This document shows positions 1-9,649 of a DNA stretch of 64,000 nucleotides, piece by piece. A program made the translations under genes and the position numbers. Positions within the stretch are counted from its first letter, which is position 1. Every line of letters begins with the position of its first letter. The stretch is from the NCBI GenBank assembly GCA_947503265.1, contig CANNDC010000001.1, positions 124,001 through 188,000 on the forward strand. Reading direction: 5' to 3'. Source of the DNA: an uncultured Alteromonadaceae bacterium (GTDB taxonomy: Bacteria > Pseudomonadota > Gammaproteobacteria > Enterobacterales > Alteromonadaceae). The notes below the pieces were generated by a model, which saw nothing but the letters and a program-made list of their open reading frames with translations, was not told the DNA's origin and searched no databases.

Positions 1-1400
1 TTAGTGCTGGAACGAACACTTTGATTCCTCGGGCGATGTGAATTCGTCCTAGCTTGCTGCTTCGGCTGGCTATAGCTCCGCTGTTTAGGTTGGCTATGAC
101 TGCGTTGTTTCGGCTGGCTATAGCTCCGCTGTTTAGGTTGGCTATGACTGCGTTGCTTCGGCTGGCTATAACTCCGTTGTTTAGGTTGGCTATAACTGCG
201 CTGCTTCGGCTGGCTATAACTCCTTTGTTTGGGTTGGCTATAACTGCGCTGCTTTGGCTCGCTGTAACTCCTCTGTTTAGACTGACTCACCGTTCTTTGT
301 TTCGAAGTTGAATGACCTGAATTTGTCACCTGCCTTTTTGCTGGGCTTTGGTTGTTATAGCTTTGGGTGTTGTAGCTTTTCGTTTGACGCAATTTTTGCT
401 GTGTTCTACTAACTTGCCCATTGGAAACCGTCCTTTTTTGTGTTGACACGGTATGCCTTACTTTCTGAGGCTGATATTCATTGGTCCGTGTCCTTTTCAC
501 TCCTCCATCGTATCGATTACGATAAACGGTTTTAGGAGTATGTTGGCTATAACGAACGCCACGTCTGTGATGACTGTTATGATTCCAGCGTTGATATTCG
601 TTCACACTTACACGCCTAATTCCGTCATCATATCGCCCATAACGTCTGGGGGAATAATGCACAACTGTGTGTCTATTTCGCCAATGAAATCCACCAAAGA
701 AAATACTATTTCGAATATAGACTCTGGGGCTCCAATACAAGCCAGCATGCCAATAATAATGTGCTGGTCTGTGCCAGTAGCGCGGTGGATGATGAATCCA
801 GTGCCAGTTCCCATAAACAACTCGCGTGTCGTAATAAGGTACATAAACCACTTCTCGGCTGACCGGAGTGATAATAATGTCTTCATCCTCTTCGACAACT
901 TCTATATATTTATTATTACTCAATGAACCCTGTTCATAGGCTTTTTGACGAAGTGATTGAACACTCGCCAGCACTTGAGTTTCATTGGTTAAAAAGGCAT
1001 CTCCCAAATCTTGTAACCAATTTAGATCTTCTACCAGTTGTTGTAGTAAGTTCTCGAAAGGCACTAATGCTTTGACACTCGGATCCCAATCTTGCTCTTC
1101 CACTGCGTCTAAGGCTTCTTTCTCATTGAGATCAGAATTGTTTTCACGCCACCTTGCGGCTTGCACTAATTCTAAGGGGTAGGTAGACGCGACCAAAACT
1201 TGCGACAAGACAGTATCGGGGTACAAGGCAATAGGCGCCAGCATTTGATCCAGCTCAGCTTGGTCAAGTTCAATATTTTCTACTGCTTCTACTTCAGCGA
1301 CCTCATACAGGTCTTCAGCTTGTGCTAGATTGACTGCCAGAAGCACAATAAGCGTAGCTAACGAAATATAAATCAAGATGAATTTTGCTTTATTGTACAT
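1..1400 (-). CDS. DUF3300 family exported protein, C-terminus cut by window edge
   Basis: Reading leftward from ATG at 1400 (Shine-Dalgarno GGAG just upstream), the frame stays open to the left edge, so the C-terminus lies outside the window. The N-terminus is a hydrophobic export signal ending near AQAED. Residues about 50-180 carry the DUF3300 hallmarks: LAPIALYPDTVLSQVL, ASTYPLELVQAARW and the WDPSVKAL segment. A Tyr/His/Trp-rich middle part (HHPPRYWHRP) follows. The tail is a low-complexity basic region made of about nine copies of the octapeptide PKQRSYSQ. DUF3300 proteins have no established function; the signal suggests a periplasmic or envelope location. It is divergent from the RND efflux operon, with 268 bp between them. 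Family assignment is by recognised sequence only. Confidence 0.8.
   Translation of the reverse strand, partial: MYNKAKFILIYISLATLIVLLAVNLAQAEDLYEVAEVEAVENIELDQAELDQMLAPIALYPDTVLSQVLVASTYPLELVQAARWRENNSDLNEKEALDAVEEQDWDPSVKALVPFENLLQQLVEDLNWLQDLGDAFLTNETQVLASVQSLRQKAYEQGSLSNNKYIEVVEEDEDIIITPVSREVVYVPYYDTRVVYGNWHWIHHPPRYWHRPAHYYWHAGLYWSPRVYIRNSIFFGGFHWRNRHTVVHYSPRRYGRYDDGIRRVSVNEYQRWNHNSHHRRGVRYSQHTPKTVYRNRYDGGVKRTRTNEYQPQKVRHTVSTQKRTVSNGQVSRTQQKLRQTKSYNTQSYNNQSPAKRQVTNSGHSTSKQRTVSQSKQRSYSEPKQRSYSQPKQRSYSQPKQRSYSQPKQRSYSQPKQRSHSQPKQRSYSQPKQRSHSQPKQRSYSQPKQQARTNSHRPRNQSVRSST
57..272 (-). repeat. 24-bp in-frame tandem repeat in the DUF3300 gene
   Basis: About nine tandem 24-bp units encode PKQRSYSQ (occasionally SHSQ), with a visible 48-bp higher-order alternation (ggctggctatag then ggttggctatga). 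Being a multiple of three, unit gain or loss would change tail length without breaking the frame. Confidence 0.85.
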
Positions 1401-1668
1401 TGGGGTTCTCCTCATACTTACCTAAGTTATAAGGGGGAATGCCTTAACGTTAGCTGAACCAATTATTAAGAAAGCAAAATGAATTAGATTACTTTGACTT
1501 TACAGAGCAGTCTAACCCCCCGTGTTGATTCAAAAGAAAAGTTAGGTTTCTATTTGCAGCTAAAACAGTCTAGTCCTAGACTTGAGTTAAGAAGAATCAA
1601 GCCCATATAGAGCCTTCTATTAAATTAATGCACGACTCTGATATTCCCTCATCAAGGATTAAACCACT

Positions 1669-2775
1669 ATGCGCCCACTCATTTTCGTAATGTTAACCTG
1701 CTCCATTTTTCTTAGTGGTTGCTCAAAAGAACCGGCTCAACAACAACAGCAACAAGCTCCACAAGTTGATGTGAGCCAGCCTATTCAAGCTGTTATTACT
1801 CAGTGGGATGAATACACAGGACGATTTGAAGCGGTTAACCAAGTTGAGATTAGAGCCAGAGTGAGTGGTTATCTTGAGCAAGTCAATTTTAAAGATGGAC
1901 AAATGGTTAGTAAGGGCGACACCTTATTTATTATTGATCAACGTCCATTCAAAATAGCGTTGAAAAGTGCTAAATCAAGGGTCGACTTGGCCAGAAAGGA
2001 GCTTGATAGAGGGGTCGATTTACGTAAAAAGAACTCAATCTCGCAAGAGGAAGTGGACAGACGAAAAAATGAATTTGATATCGCCTCTGCTGCCATGGAA
2101 AATGCGCAACTAGAATTAGAATTTACCGAAGTTAAGAGTCCTATTGATGGTTTGGTATCGCGAGACCTTGTCAATGTTGGCAATCTTGTTAATGGCTCTG
2201 CAACAAACGCAACGCTGCTTACTACAGTTGTGTCCATTAATCCTATTCATTTTTACTTTGATGCAGGCGAAGGCGATTTGCTGAAATACCTGCGCTTAAG
2301 TCAGTCTGACAAGCGAGAAAGTTCTCGAACAGCTCCTAATCCAGTAAAAATCAAACTGCAAGATGAAGATGACTATGATCATCCCGGTGTCATGGATTTC
2401 GTTGACAATAGAGTGGATCAGAGTACGGGTACAATTGTTGGCAGAGCGATATTAGACAATAGCGACGGTTTCCTATTGCCCGGTATTTTCGGTCGAATAA
2501 GACTGCTTTCACGAGAGAACGTTGATGCCCTACTTGTACCTGATGCCATTATTGGTACTGATCAGTCTCGCAAATTTGTCTACATCATTGATGAAGAGAG
2601 TAAAGTTGGCAGAAAGTTTGTGTCCTTAGGGGAATTGCATACCCAAGAATTGCGCGTCATAGAAAGTGGATTGGATACCAGCGATACGATAATTGTGAAC
2701 GGCTTAATGCGCGCTCGTCCGGGTATGCCGGTCGAAACAACGACTATCGATATTGCTAGTCAGTACGAATACTAG
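1669..2775 (+). CDS. RND efflux periplasmic adaptor (membrane fusion) lipoprotein
   Basis: Periplasmic adaptor of a tripartite efflux pump, AcrA/MexA (HlyD_D23) type, 368 aa, the usual family length. The N-terminus is a lipoprotein signal with lipobox LSGC (Cys18). A glutamine run (QQQQQQ) forms a linker. The barrel-sandwich segments RARVSGYLEQVNF and VKSPIDGLVSRDLVNVGNLV flank a helical hairpin at about residues 95-150. The beta-barrel and membrane-proximal domains follow (SNPIHFYFD-like, GLMRARPGMPVE). The pump gene starts 14 bp downstream, so the two form an operon. No TolC-type outer membrane gene and no local regulator are present. The pump substrate cannot be read from the sequence. Confidence 0.93.
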   Translation: MRPLIFVMLTCSIFLSGCSKEPAQQQQQQAPQVDVSQPIQAVITQWDEYTGRFEAVNQVEIRARVSGYLEQVNFKDGQMVSKGDTLFIIDQRPFKIALKSAKSRVDLARKELDRGVDLRKKNSISQEEVDRRKNEFDIASAAMENAQLELEFTEVKSPIDGLVSRDLVNVGNLVNGSATNATLLTTVVSINPIHFYFDAGEGDLLKYLRLSQSDKRESSRTAPNPVKIKLQDEDDYDHPGVMDFVDNRVDQSTGTIVGRAILDNSDGFLLPGIFGRIRLLSRENVDALLVPDAIIGTDQSRKFVYIIDEESKVGRKFVSLGELHTQELRVIESGLDTSDTIIVNGLMRARPGMPVETTTIDIASQYEY

Positions 2776-2789
2776 TTGAGGGAAACGTC

Positions 2790-5700
2790 ATGACATTTTC
2801 CCACTTTTTTATCGACCGTCCCAAGTTTGCTTCTGTGCTTGCCATTATTACCCTCATTGTAGGTGCGTTAGCTTATTTCACCCTGCCCATCGAACAATAT
2901 CCACAAATTGCGCCGCCCACAATACAGGTGTCAGCAACCTATCCCGGTGCAAATGCGGATATTGCAGCAAAAACTGTCGCTACTCCGCTAGAGCAAGAGA
3001 TAAACGGCATTGAAAACATGCTGTATATGTCTTCCCAGTCTACTGCCGATGGTCGCGTTTCTATTACGGTGACATTCAAACTGGGTACCGATCTCGACAC
3101 TGCACAAGTACAGGTGCAAAATCGAGTAGCCATTGCTGAACCCCGTTTGCCTGAAACGGTAAGACGTTTGGGTATTACCACGCAGAAAAACTCTCCTGAT
3201 CTCATGATGGTAGTTAACATGTTTTCGCCTAACGGCACTTATGATCAGACCTACATTGCCAATTACGTTACGCTGCAAGTCAAAGATCAACTAGCTCGAA
3301 TTGATGGAGTAGGGAATATACTAGTGTTTGGTGCCAGCCAATATTCCATGCGTGTATGGTTAGATCCCGATTTAATTGCCTCTATTGATATGACTGCATC
3401 CGAGGTGATCAATGCTATGCGCGGGCAAAACATACAGGTGGCCAGCGGAACGCTTAATCAAGCACCGGTTGCAGAGGGGCAAACAGCTTTCGAGTTAAGC
3501 GTTCAAACTCAAGGACGGCTGGTTGAACCGGATCAATTTGAAAATGTCATCATTAAGAATACCGATGGTCGAATTGTCAGATTAAAAGATGTTGGTCGAG
3601 TAGAGTTAGGCGCGGAAAGCTATGCAACACGAGGCTATTTAGGGGATAAAAAAGCCATTGCGTTACCGATATTTCAACGACCGGGATCGAATGCTCTGGA
3701 AACAGCTGAGAATATTCAGAATGTCATGTCAGAGTTATCTGAATCGTTTCCACCTGATCTGACTTACGACATCGCATATAACCCAACAGAGTTTATCAGT
3801 GAGTCTGTGGACGCGGTAAAACTGACCATCTACGAAGCTGTTGCTCTGGTGGTACTGGTTATTTTACTTTTTTTACAAAATTGGCGTGCAGCGATTATTC
3901 CAATTCTTGCCATTCCCATTTCTCTGGTAGGCACCTTTGCGGTAATGAGTGCCATGGGTTTTTCACTCAACAATCTCACCTTGTTTGGGTTGGTGTTGGC
4001 AATAGGTATTGTTGTCGATGATGCCATTGTTGTGGTTGAAAACATGGAAAGGCTGCTTGCTCAAGGTATGAAGCCCTTTGCCGCAGCAAGACAGACGATG
4101 ACTGAGGTGGGTGGCGCCTTGGTTGCCATGGGGTTAGTACTCGTAGCCGTATTCCTACCGACGGCGTTTGTGGGCGGGATCTCTGGGCAATTTTACAGTC
4201 AGTTTGGTATAACCATCGCGGTCGCGACCATGATATCTGTGTTGGTATCGCTCATTTTGAGCCCCGCATTGGCGGCACTGCTATTTAAACCCCATGATGA
4301 ACAGGACAAGCAAAATGGTCCCTTCAGTTGGTTTGCTAATATATTCAATCGCGGTATGGATGCCACAGCGTCTTGGTACGGCAAGCTAGTTTGCAAACTT
4401 GTCAGATTGGGGGGCATCATGTCAATTGCCTACATTGGTTTGATGATTTTAACCAGTTTGCTGTTCACAAAAGTCCCTCAAGGATTCATTCCTGCACAAG
4501 ATCAGGGATATTTAATTGTCAGTATTCAGTTGCCACCAGGATCCTCATTGGAACGAACAGACCTAGTGGTTAAGGATGCGGTACAACGATTGTTAAATAT
4601 TGATGGAATCGAAAACTCCGTTGGTTTTACTGGCTTTTCGGGAGCGACCTTTACTAATGCATCAAATTCAGCGGCGATTTTCCCGGTACTTTCTTCATTT
4701 GAAGAACGCGCCAACTTAGGCGTTTCTTTTGATCAGTTAGTGGCGCAAGTTAGAGGTGAAATGGCACAAATCAAAGAAGCCTTTGTGGTAGTCATTCCCC
4801 CTCCCTCTGTGCGCGGTGTCGGCAATGGCGGTGGCTTCAAAATGATGATTGAAGATAGGCGAGGCAGAGGACTAGATGTGCTTGAACAAGCCATGTGGCA
4901 GTTAGCGGGTGCCGCCAATCAGGCTCCTGCCACGACATCGGTTTTCAGCTTTTTTGAAACCAGTACCCCGCAACTCTATGCTGATATTGATCGCGAGCGT
5001 GTCGAACGTTTAGGTGTGCCCGTATCAGAAGTATTCAGCGCCCTAGAGATTTACTTGGGCAGCGCCTTTGTGAATGATTTTAATTACCTGGGCAGAACTT
5101 TCCGAGTGACGGCGCAAGCCGATGCTCCTTTTCGAATGGAAGAGAGTGATATCGGGCGAATTCGTGTAAGAAATTCCGAAGGTGACATGGTGCCGTTAAG
5201 CTCAGTGGCAACATTTGAATATCAATCCGGTCCTTCCAGAGTCCCTCGTTATAATTTGTATCCTGCGGCGGATTTACTCGGTGATACAGCGCCTGGATTT
5301 AGCTCGGGTGAAGCGATTGCAACTATGGAGCGTTTAGCTGAAGAGATTTTACCCGATGGTATCGGTTATGAGTGGACAGAGCTCGCTTATCAACAAAAAC
5401 AAGCTGGGAGTTCCGCAGTGTTGGCATTTGTATTTGCAGTGGTCTTTGTGTTTTTGTTGCTGGTGGCACTGTATGAAAGCTGGACCTTACCTTTATCGGT
5501 TATTCTGATTGTGCCCATGTGTCTTTTGGGCGCCATTACGGGTGTGTTTATCGCGGGTATGGATAACAATATACTGACTCAAGTTGGCTTGATTGTTTTA
5601 GTCGGACTAGCCAGTAAGAATGCCATTCTTATTGTTGAGTTTGCGCGACAAAAAGAACACGAAGGAGAGCCTCTGTATAAAGCAGCATCAGATGCCGCTA

Positions 5701-5960
5701 GCCTAAGACTTCGCCCAATCTTAATGACATCTTTTGCGTTCATATTAGGTGTGGTTCCTTTGGTGATCGCCAGTGGTGCGGGTGCTGAAATGCGTCAGGC
5801 TCTGGGTGTGGCGGTTTTCAGCGGTATGTTAGGGGTTTTATTCTTCGGTTTGATATTTACACCCGTTTTCTATGTTTTGTGCCGTAAGTTATCCATGTTG
5901 GTGAAAGGGCAAAAACTGGATGAAAATGGAAGAGTGCCGGTTGTAACTCACTCCGAATAA
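2790..5960 (+). CDS. RND multidrug efflux transporter, AcrB/MexB (HAE1) family
   Basis: Inner-membrane proton-driven exporter, 1056 aa, full length. The N-terminus FFIDRPKFASVLAII is the typical HAE1 start. Proton-relay residues are present: the Asp pair in TM4 (GIVVDDAIVVVENMER) and the Lys in TM10 (GLASKNAILIVEFARQ). Two repeated halves, each with a large periplasmic loop, are visible, with the SSLxR-type PGSSLERT turn starting the second half. It is co-transcribed with the upstream adaptor. It ends only 25 bp before the convergent ribA. Substrates are probably hydrophobic or amphiphilic compounds, from the family only. Confidence 0.95.
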   Translation: MTFSHFFIDRPKFASVLAIITLIVGALAYFTLPIEQYPQIAPPTIQVSATYPGANADIAAKTVATPLEQEINGIENMLYMSSQSTADGRVSITVTFKLGTDLDTAQVQVQNRVAIAEPRLPETVRRLGITTQKNSPDLMMVVNMFSPNGTYDQTYIANYVTLQVKDQLARIDGVGNILVFGASQYSMRVWLDPDLIASIDMTASEVINAMRGQNIQVASGTLNQAPVAEGQTAFELSVQTQGRLVEPDQFENVIIKNTDGRIVRLKDVGRVELGAESYATRGYLGDKKAIALPIFQRPGSNALETAENIQNVMSELSESFPPDLTYDIAYNPTEFISESVDAVKLTIYEAVALVVLVILLFLQNWRAAIIPILAIPISLVGTFAVMSAMGFSLNNLTLFGLVLAIGIVVDDAIVVVENMERLLAQGMKPFAAARQTMTEVGGALVAMGLVLVAVFLPTAFVGGISGQFYSQFGITIAVATMISVLVSLILSPALAALLFKPHDEQDKQNGPFSWFANIFNRGMDATASWYGKLVCKLVRLGGIMSIAYIGLMILTSLLFTKVPQGFIPAQDQGYLIVSIQLPPGSSLERTDLVVKDAVQRLLNIDGIENSVGFTGFSGATFTNASNSAAIFPVLSSFEERANLGVSFDQLVAQVRGEMAQIKEAFVVVIPPPSVRGVGNGGGFKMMIEDRRGRGLDVLEQAMWQLAGAANQAPATTSVFSFFETSTPQLYADIDRERVERLGVPVSEVFSALEIYLGSAFVNDFNYLGRTFRVTAQADAPFRMEESDIGRIRVRNSEGDMVPLSSVATFEYQSGPSRVPRYNLYPAADLLGDTAPGFSSGEAIATMERLAEEILPDGIGYEWTELAYQQKQAGSSAVLAFVFAVVFVFLLLVALYESWTLPLSVILIVPMCLLGAITGVFIAGMDNNILTQVGLIVLVGLASKNAILIVEFARQKEHEGEPLYKAASDAASLRLRPILMTSFAFILGVVPLVIASGAGAEMRQALGVAVFSGMLGVLFFGLIFTPVFYVLCRKLSMLVKGQKLDENGRVPVVTHSE

Positions 5961-5985
5961 TGGAGAAAAGGCTTTAGTTAGGGAT

Positions 5986-6603
5986 TTATTTCAATGTATG
6001 TGGGTCAAATTGGTGGCCCAATTTTTCGGTTTTAGTACGAAGGTATTGTCTGTTATCGTCTGTGACACCGTGATCGATAGGCGTACGTGAAACCACGTTA
6101 ATACCCATATCGGTTAAGGCTTTTTGCTTCTTCGGATTGTTCGTCATTAGCGCGACGTTTTTAATACCCAGCTTGTCTAACATCAGCTTACAGATACCAT
6201 AGTCACGTAAATCAGCATCAAAACCTAAGTGCTCGTTAGCTTCTACCGTGTCCATTCCCTGATCTTGCAATTGGTAGGCTTTGATCTTGTTGAGTAAGCC
6301 TATACCTCTGCCTTCTTGACGAAGGTATAACAGTACCCCTCGACCATTTTGGACGATATTATCTAACGCTTTCTCTAACTGGAAACCACAATCACAGCGA
6401 GTACTAAACAAGGCATCACCGGTTAGACACTCTGAGTGAACCCTAATCGGCACCGTATCTTCTGGTGACCAGGTTCCGTATGAAAGCGCGACATGTTCTT
6501 GATTGCTGTGTGTTTCTACAAATCCATGAATATTGAACAAACCGAAACGAGTAGGGAGCGTTGCTGAACTCACGAATTCATAGTTGCTCTTTGTTTGACT
6601 CAT
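5986..6603 (-). CDS. ribA: GTP cyclohydrolase II
   Basis: Converts GTP to 2,5-diamino-6-ribosylamino-4(3H)-pyrimidinone 5'-phosphate, formate and pyrophosphate, the first step of riboflavin synthesis, in the cytosol. It is a stand-alone 205-aa enzyme, like E. coli RibA (about 196 aa) and not fused to RibB. The zinc-binding cysteines lie in SECLTGDALFSTRCDCGF. The catalytic and GTP-binding segments LYLRQEGRGIGLLNKI, DTVEANEHLGF and TNNPKK are intact. It is convergent with the RND pump gene. No FMN riboswitch was recognised upstream. Confidence 0.96.
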   Translation of the reverse strand: MSQTKSNYEFVSSATLPTRFGLFNIHGFVETHSNQEHVALSYGTWSPEDTVPIRVHSECLTGDALFSTRCDCGFQLEKALDNIVQNGRGVLLYLRQEGRGIGLLNKIKAYQLQDQGMDTVEANEHLGFDADLRDYGICKLMLDKLGIKNVALMTNNPKKQKALTDMGINVVSRTPIDHGVTDDNRQYLRTKTEKLGHQFDPHTLK

Positions 6604-6678
6604 ATCAGTTTTGGCGCCTCTTTAGAAAAATTTCCAGCAGGCACAGGATATGGGAGCGTATTGGAGATTTACAAGGAG

Positions 6679-9537
6679 CTAGTCGATAATTTTGCATGGT
6701 TTGAAGTCATTTAACGGTGCGGGTTTAGAAATTCCATATCCCTGAGCATAATCTATTCCTACTTTGCCCAATTCAATCATGGTGTCTTTTGATTCAACAC
6801 ATTCAGCTACGGTTTCCATGCCCATTGCTTTGGCGACATCTTTCATCGAACACACCATTGCCATATCAATTCGATCAACCAGTGAGTCTCTAACGAAACT
6901 GCCATCGATCTTTACGCTATCCACCGGGAAGTTTTTAAGATAGCTGTAGGAAGAAAAACCACTACCAAAATCATCTAGAGCAAAAGCGCAACCTAGCTGG
7001 CTAAAGGTTTGGATGAACTTCAATGTTTCTTCCATTTTCACTATCGCCATGGTTTCAGTTATTTCAAAGCAAATTTTATCGTAAGGCACCTGATATTTTT
7101 TGAAGGCATCAAGAACAAATGATTTCAATTCTTTGTCTGCGAGTGAATGGCCACTCAAATTGATATTACATCTTTCTAAGTTGTTTATATGGTCGCCTTG
7201 GCCAGATAACCACTCAAAGTAATGTTGAATGACCCATTTGTCTATTTCCGCCGTCAAACTGTATCGTTCAGCAGAAGGTAGAAATGACTCAGGTTTGACA
7301 ATAACGCCGTCTTCGCCTTTCATCCTTAGTAATATTTCATAGCGGTAGCCGCTAACTACTTTTTTAAGAGGATAGTAATGTTGATAGTAAAGTAGAAATT
7401 CGCCTTGTTCTAAGGCCTGATTGATAACAGAAACCCATTTTAATTCAGATTCATAACGCTTGGCTTTGGGGTCTTCAGGTGTATACACATGAACTTGGTT
7501 TCTGCCTTGCTCTTTCGACATATAACATGCGGTATCAGCCATGCTCAACATATGCTCTGGGGTATCCACGCCTGGAACCCATTTCGCAATACCGATACTC
7601 AAGCCCATGGTAAATATTCGATTTCCCCATACAAATTTAAACTCGTCAATTAACTCAAGAAGACTGGTTGCGAGGTTTTTCGCATCTTGCTCATCATCAG
7701 AGAGCAACAACACGCCAAACTCATCACCGCCCAAACGCGCAAGCAAGCCATGTTTCATCACGGCATCATTGAGCTGTTGAGATAACTGTTTGATTAACGA
7801 ATCCCCGGCTTTATGGCCGCAAGCGTCATTAACTACTTTGAATCTATCTAAATCCATATACAACAAAGTGAAAGCTTGCTTTTGTTGCTTGGCTCGTCGA
7901 ATGGATTCAGTGAGCTTTTGTTCGAATTCTCTACGATTGTAGACACCGGTTAAGGAATCGTGGGTAGCAAGGTACTCTAAATTAATACTCGATTGTTTTC
8001 TTTCGGTAACATCAAAAATCGAACCGAATAGATACTCTTGATCCCCATCTCGGGATAACTGCATTGACAAGGAAAACCAAAATTCACTGCCGTCTTTTCG
8101 GACTCCTTTAATCTCTTTGCCTAAAACAACATCTTGGTCATAAATTAGCCCGAGAAGTAAGTCTCTATCCTTGATATTGGCGTAGAGTTTCCCGGTATTT
8201 TGGACTTGCTCAATCATTTCCTTTTCGTTCGCATAGTCGAAAAGTTTACACATGGCAGGATTGACGCTCACGAGTGTGCCATCGAGCGTGGAAGTATATA
8301 AACCTTCTGCTGAATTTTTAAATAATTCATAGAATTGGTTGAGGTTAGATATGGTGCTTTGTTGTTCTGCGTGTTCAGTCCGTGTCACGGCTTGCTCATG
8401 GCTTTCGATCGCAACTGCGACTACCAGTACGCCAGACAATACGATGAAAGACAAAACTAAATCAAAGTCGGCAGTGACGATGTTGCCTGACAAAAATTGG
8501 CCTACGCTAAACATAGCTGTTGCAGCGATTATCAGCCATCCGAACGCATATAAACGGTTTGGTATGCTGTGGCTGCGATTGTGAAATATTGACGCATACA
8601 AAACTTGTAATAAAAGCGCGGCTCCACATATCGAGAAGCCCAACAAAATCTGCCAATAGGTATTGGCAAGCACTGAAATGATCAGCATTGACAATGCAAG
8701 CAAATACGAAAGCCATCTGAGATAGAACGGTATCTTTAGCAACATATTATGCGACACTTTTGCTGCTGCTAATATGGTTAATCCCACCAGTACACTTGAT
8801 GTGTGGGCAATGTATGCGCCCAAACCAGTTAGTTGACTTAAAATGCCATGGACATTGAGAAACAACAGCAACAAACTGGCGTTGGCAATAGCAAACCAGA
8901 AACGCACCGGGCTGCGCAGTAAAATATAGGTCACTAAGAAATAGCAACATAGAATCGCAAGAGCACCGACAATAATACCGATGAAGGCAAGGTGAAATTG
9001 TTCTTCAGCAATAAGACTCGTCCCTCTCCATATGTCGAGAGAGAAAACCGTTGGTCCATCATCCCTTATTCGCATATACACATAGGTCATTTGCTTTGGT
9101 GTCATATCTACAGGAAGGACGAAATTGCGGTGATGGTAAGGGCGTTGTTCCGCTAAACGTTTAGCACCCATGGTATAGGATTCTAAGATTCTATTTTTAT
9201 TGTCGAGTACGTAGGCATCCACGTAATCTAGCGATGGATTGCCAACAACAATCACAAATCGTGATGGCTGGCTTTCTTGATAGTCGATCGCCACTCTTAA
9301 CCATTGAGCCTGTTCATCTGCCAAAGGAACTGTATTGATTTCAGCCTGCCAACCCTGCAAACCTTGCACTTCTGAAAGTTGTGCACCTTTTCTGGTTCTA
9401 ATATATTCGGCGTGCTCGATAAGATTGATGTGACTTGAGCTAATATCAATTTCGACTATTTTGTTTGATTCAAGATTGGCCTTTGCCAGCAAAGGCAATA
9501 TCAATGAAAAAATGCAAAATACTAGCGTGTATTTCAA
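6679..9537 (-). CDS. Membrane GGDEF-EAL protein with 7TMR-DISM sensor and PAS domain
   Basis: Probable cyclic-di-GMP enzyme, 952 aa. Order of parts: signal peptide; periplasmic 7TMR-DISM-type sensory domain (about 25-180); seven hydrophobic segments (about 185-385); PAS (about 400-520); GGDEF (about 525-690); EAL (about 705-945). The cyclase motif LGGDEF is intact, and no RxxD inhibitory site is visible just before it. In the EAL domain the signature reads EIL (RYEILLRM), but the other expected residues are present: FEITET, LDDFGSGFSS, VKIDGSF, AECVES and QGYGISKP. Phosphodiesterase activity is therefore plausible. The start is TTG at 9537: AAGGAT lies 8 nt upstream, and the only nearby ATG is out of frame. 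The 7TMR-DISM sensor often reads glycans or other small ligands, but no ligand can be named. Confidence 0.9.
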   Translation of the reverse strand: MKYTLVFCIFSLILPLLAKANLESNKIVEIDISSSHINLIEHAEYIRTRKGAQLSEVQGLQGWQAEINTVPLADEQAQWLRVAIDYQESQPSRFVIVVGNPSLDYVDAYVLDNKNRILESYTMGAKRLAEQRPYHHRNFVLPVDMTPKQMTYVYMRIRDDGPTVFSLDIWRGTSLIAEEQFHLAFIGIIVGALAILCCYFLVTYILLRSPVRFWFAIANASLLLLFLNVHGILSQLTGLGAYIAHTSSVLVGLTILAAAKVSHNMLLKIPFYLRWLSYLLALSMLIISVLANTYWQILLGFSICGAALLLQVLYASIFHNRSHSIPNRLYAFGWLIIAATAMFSVGQFLSGNIVTADFDLVLSFIVLSGVLVVAVAIESHEQAVTRTEHAEQQSTISNLNQFYELFKNSAEGLYTSTLDGTLVSVNPAMCKLFDYANEKEMIEQVQNTGKLYANIKDRDLLLGLIYDQDVVLGKEIKGVRKDGSEFWFSLSMQLSRDGDQEYLFGSIFDVTERKQSSINLEYLATHDSLTGVYNRREFEQKLTESIRRAKQQKQAFTLLYMDLDRFKVVNDACGHKAGDSLIKQLSQQLNDAVMKHGLLARLGGDEFGVLLLSDDEQDAKNLATSLLELIDEFKFVWGNRIFTMGLSIGIAKWVPGVDTPEHMLSMADTACYMSKEQGRNQVHVYTPEDPKAKRYESELKWVSVINQALEQGEFLLYYQHYYPLKKVVSGYRYEILLRMKGEDGVIVKPESFLPSAERYSLTAEIDKWVIQHYFEWLSGQGDHINNLERCNINLSGHSLADKELKSFVLDAFKKYQVPYDKICFEITETMAIVKMEETLKFIQTFSQLGCAFALDDFGSGFSSYSYLKNFPVDSVKIDGSFVRDSLVDRIDMAMVCSMKDVAKAMGMETVAECVESKDTMIELGKVGIDYAQGYGISKPAPLNDFKPCKIID

Positions 9538-9649
9538 TGCATTCTATCCTTGCGGGTTCCAAACGGTTATCAAACTAATTGCCTCACAATGCCAATCTCT
9601 TTCATGGAGAACCTAATCATAATCTATTCAACAGGCTTTCGATACTCGT

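Noticed and set aside
54-311. Plus-strand open frame of leucine/arginine-rich repeats
   Set aside because: It is the antisense of the tandem repeat in the DUF3300 gene; the minus-strand frame has family motifs and a ribosome site.
453-926. Plus-strand 157-aa open frame
   Set aside because: It lies antisense to the DUF3300 coding region, with no family likeness or ribosome site.
6679-9537. Loss of phosphodiesterase activity because EAL reads EIL
   Set aside because: The Glu is kept and all other expected metal-binding and catalytic residues are visible, so inactivity is not supported.
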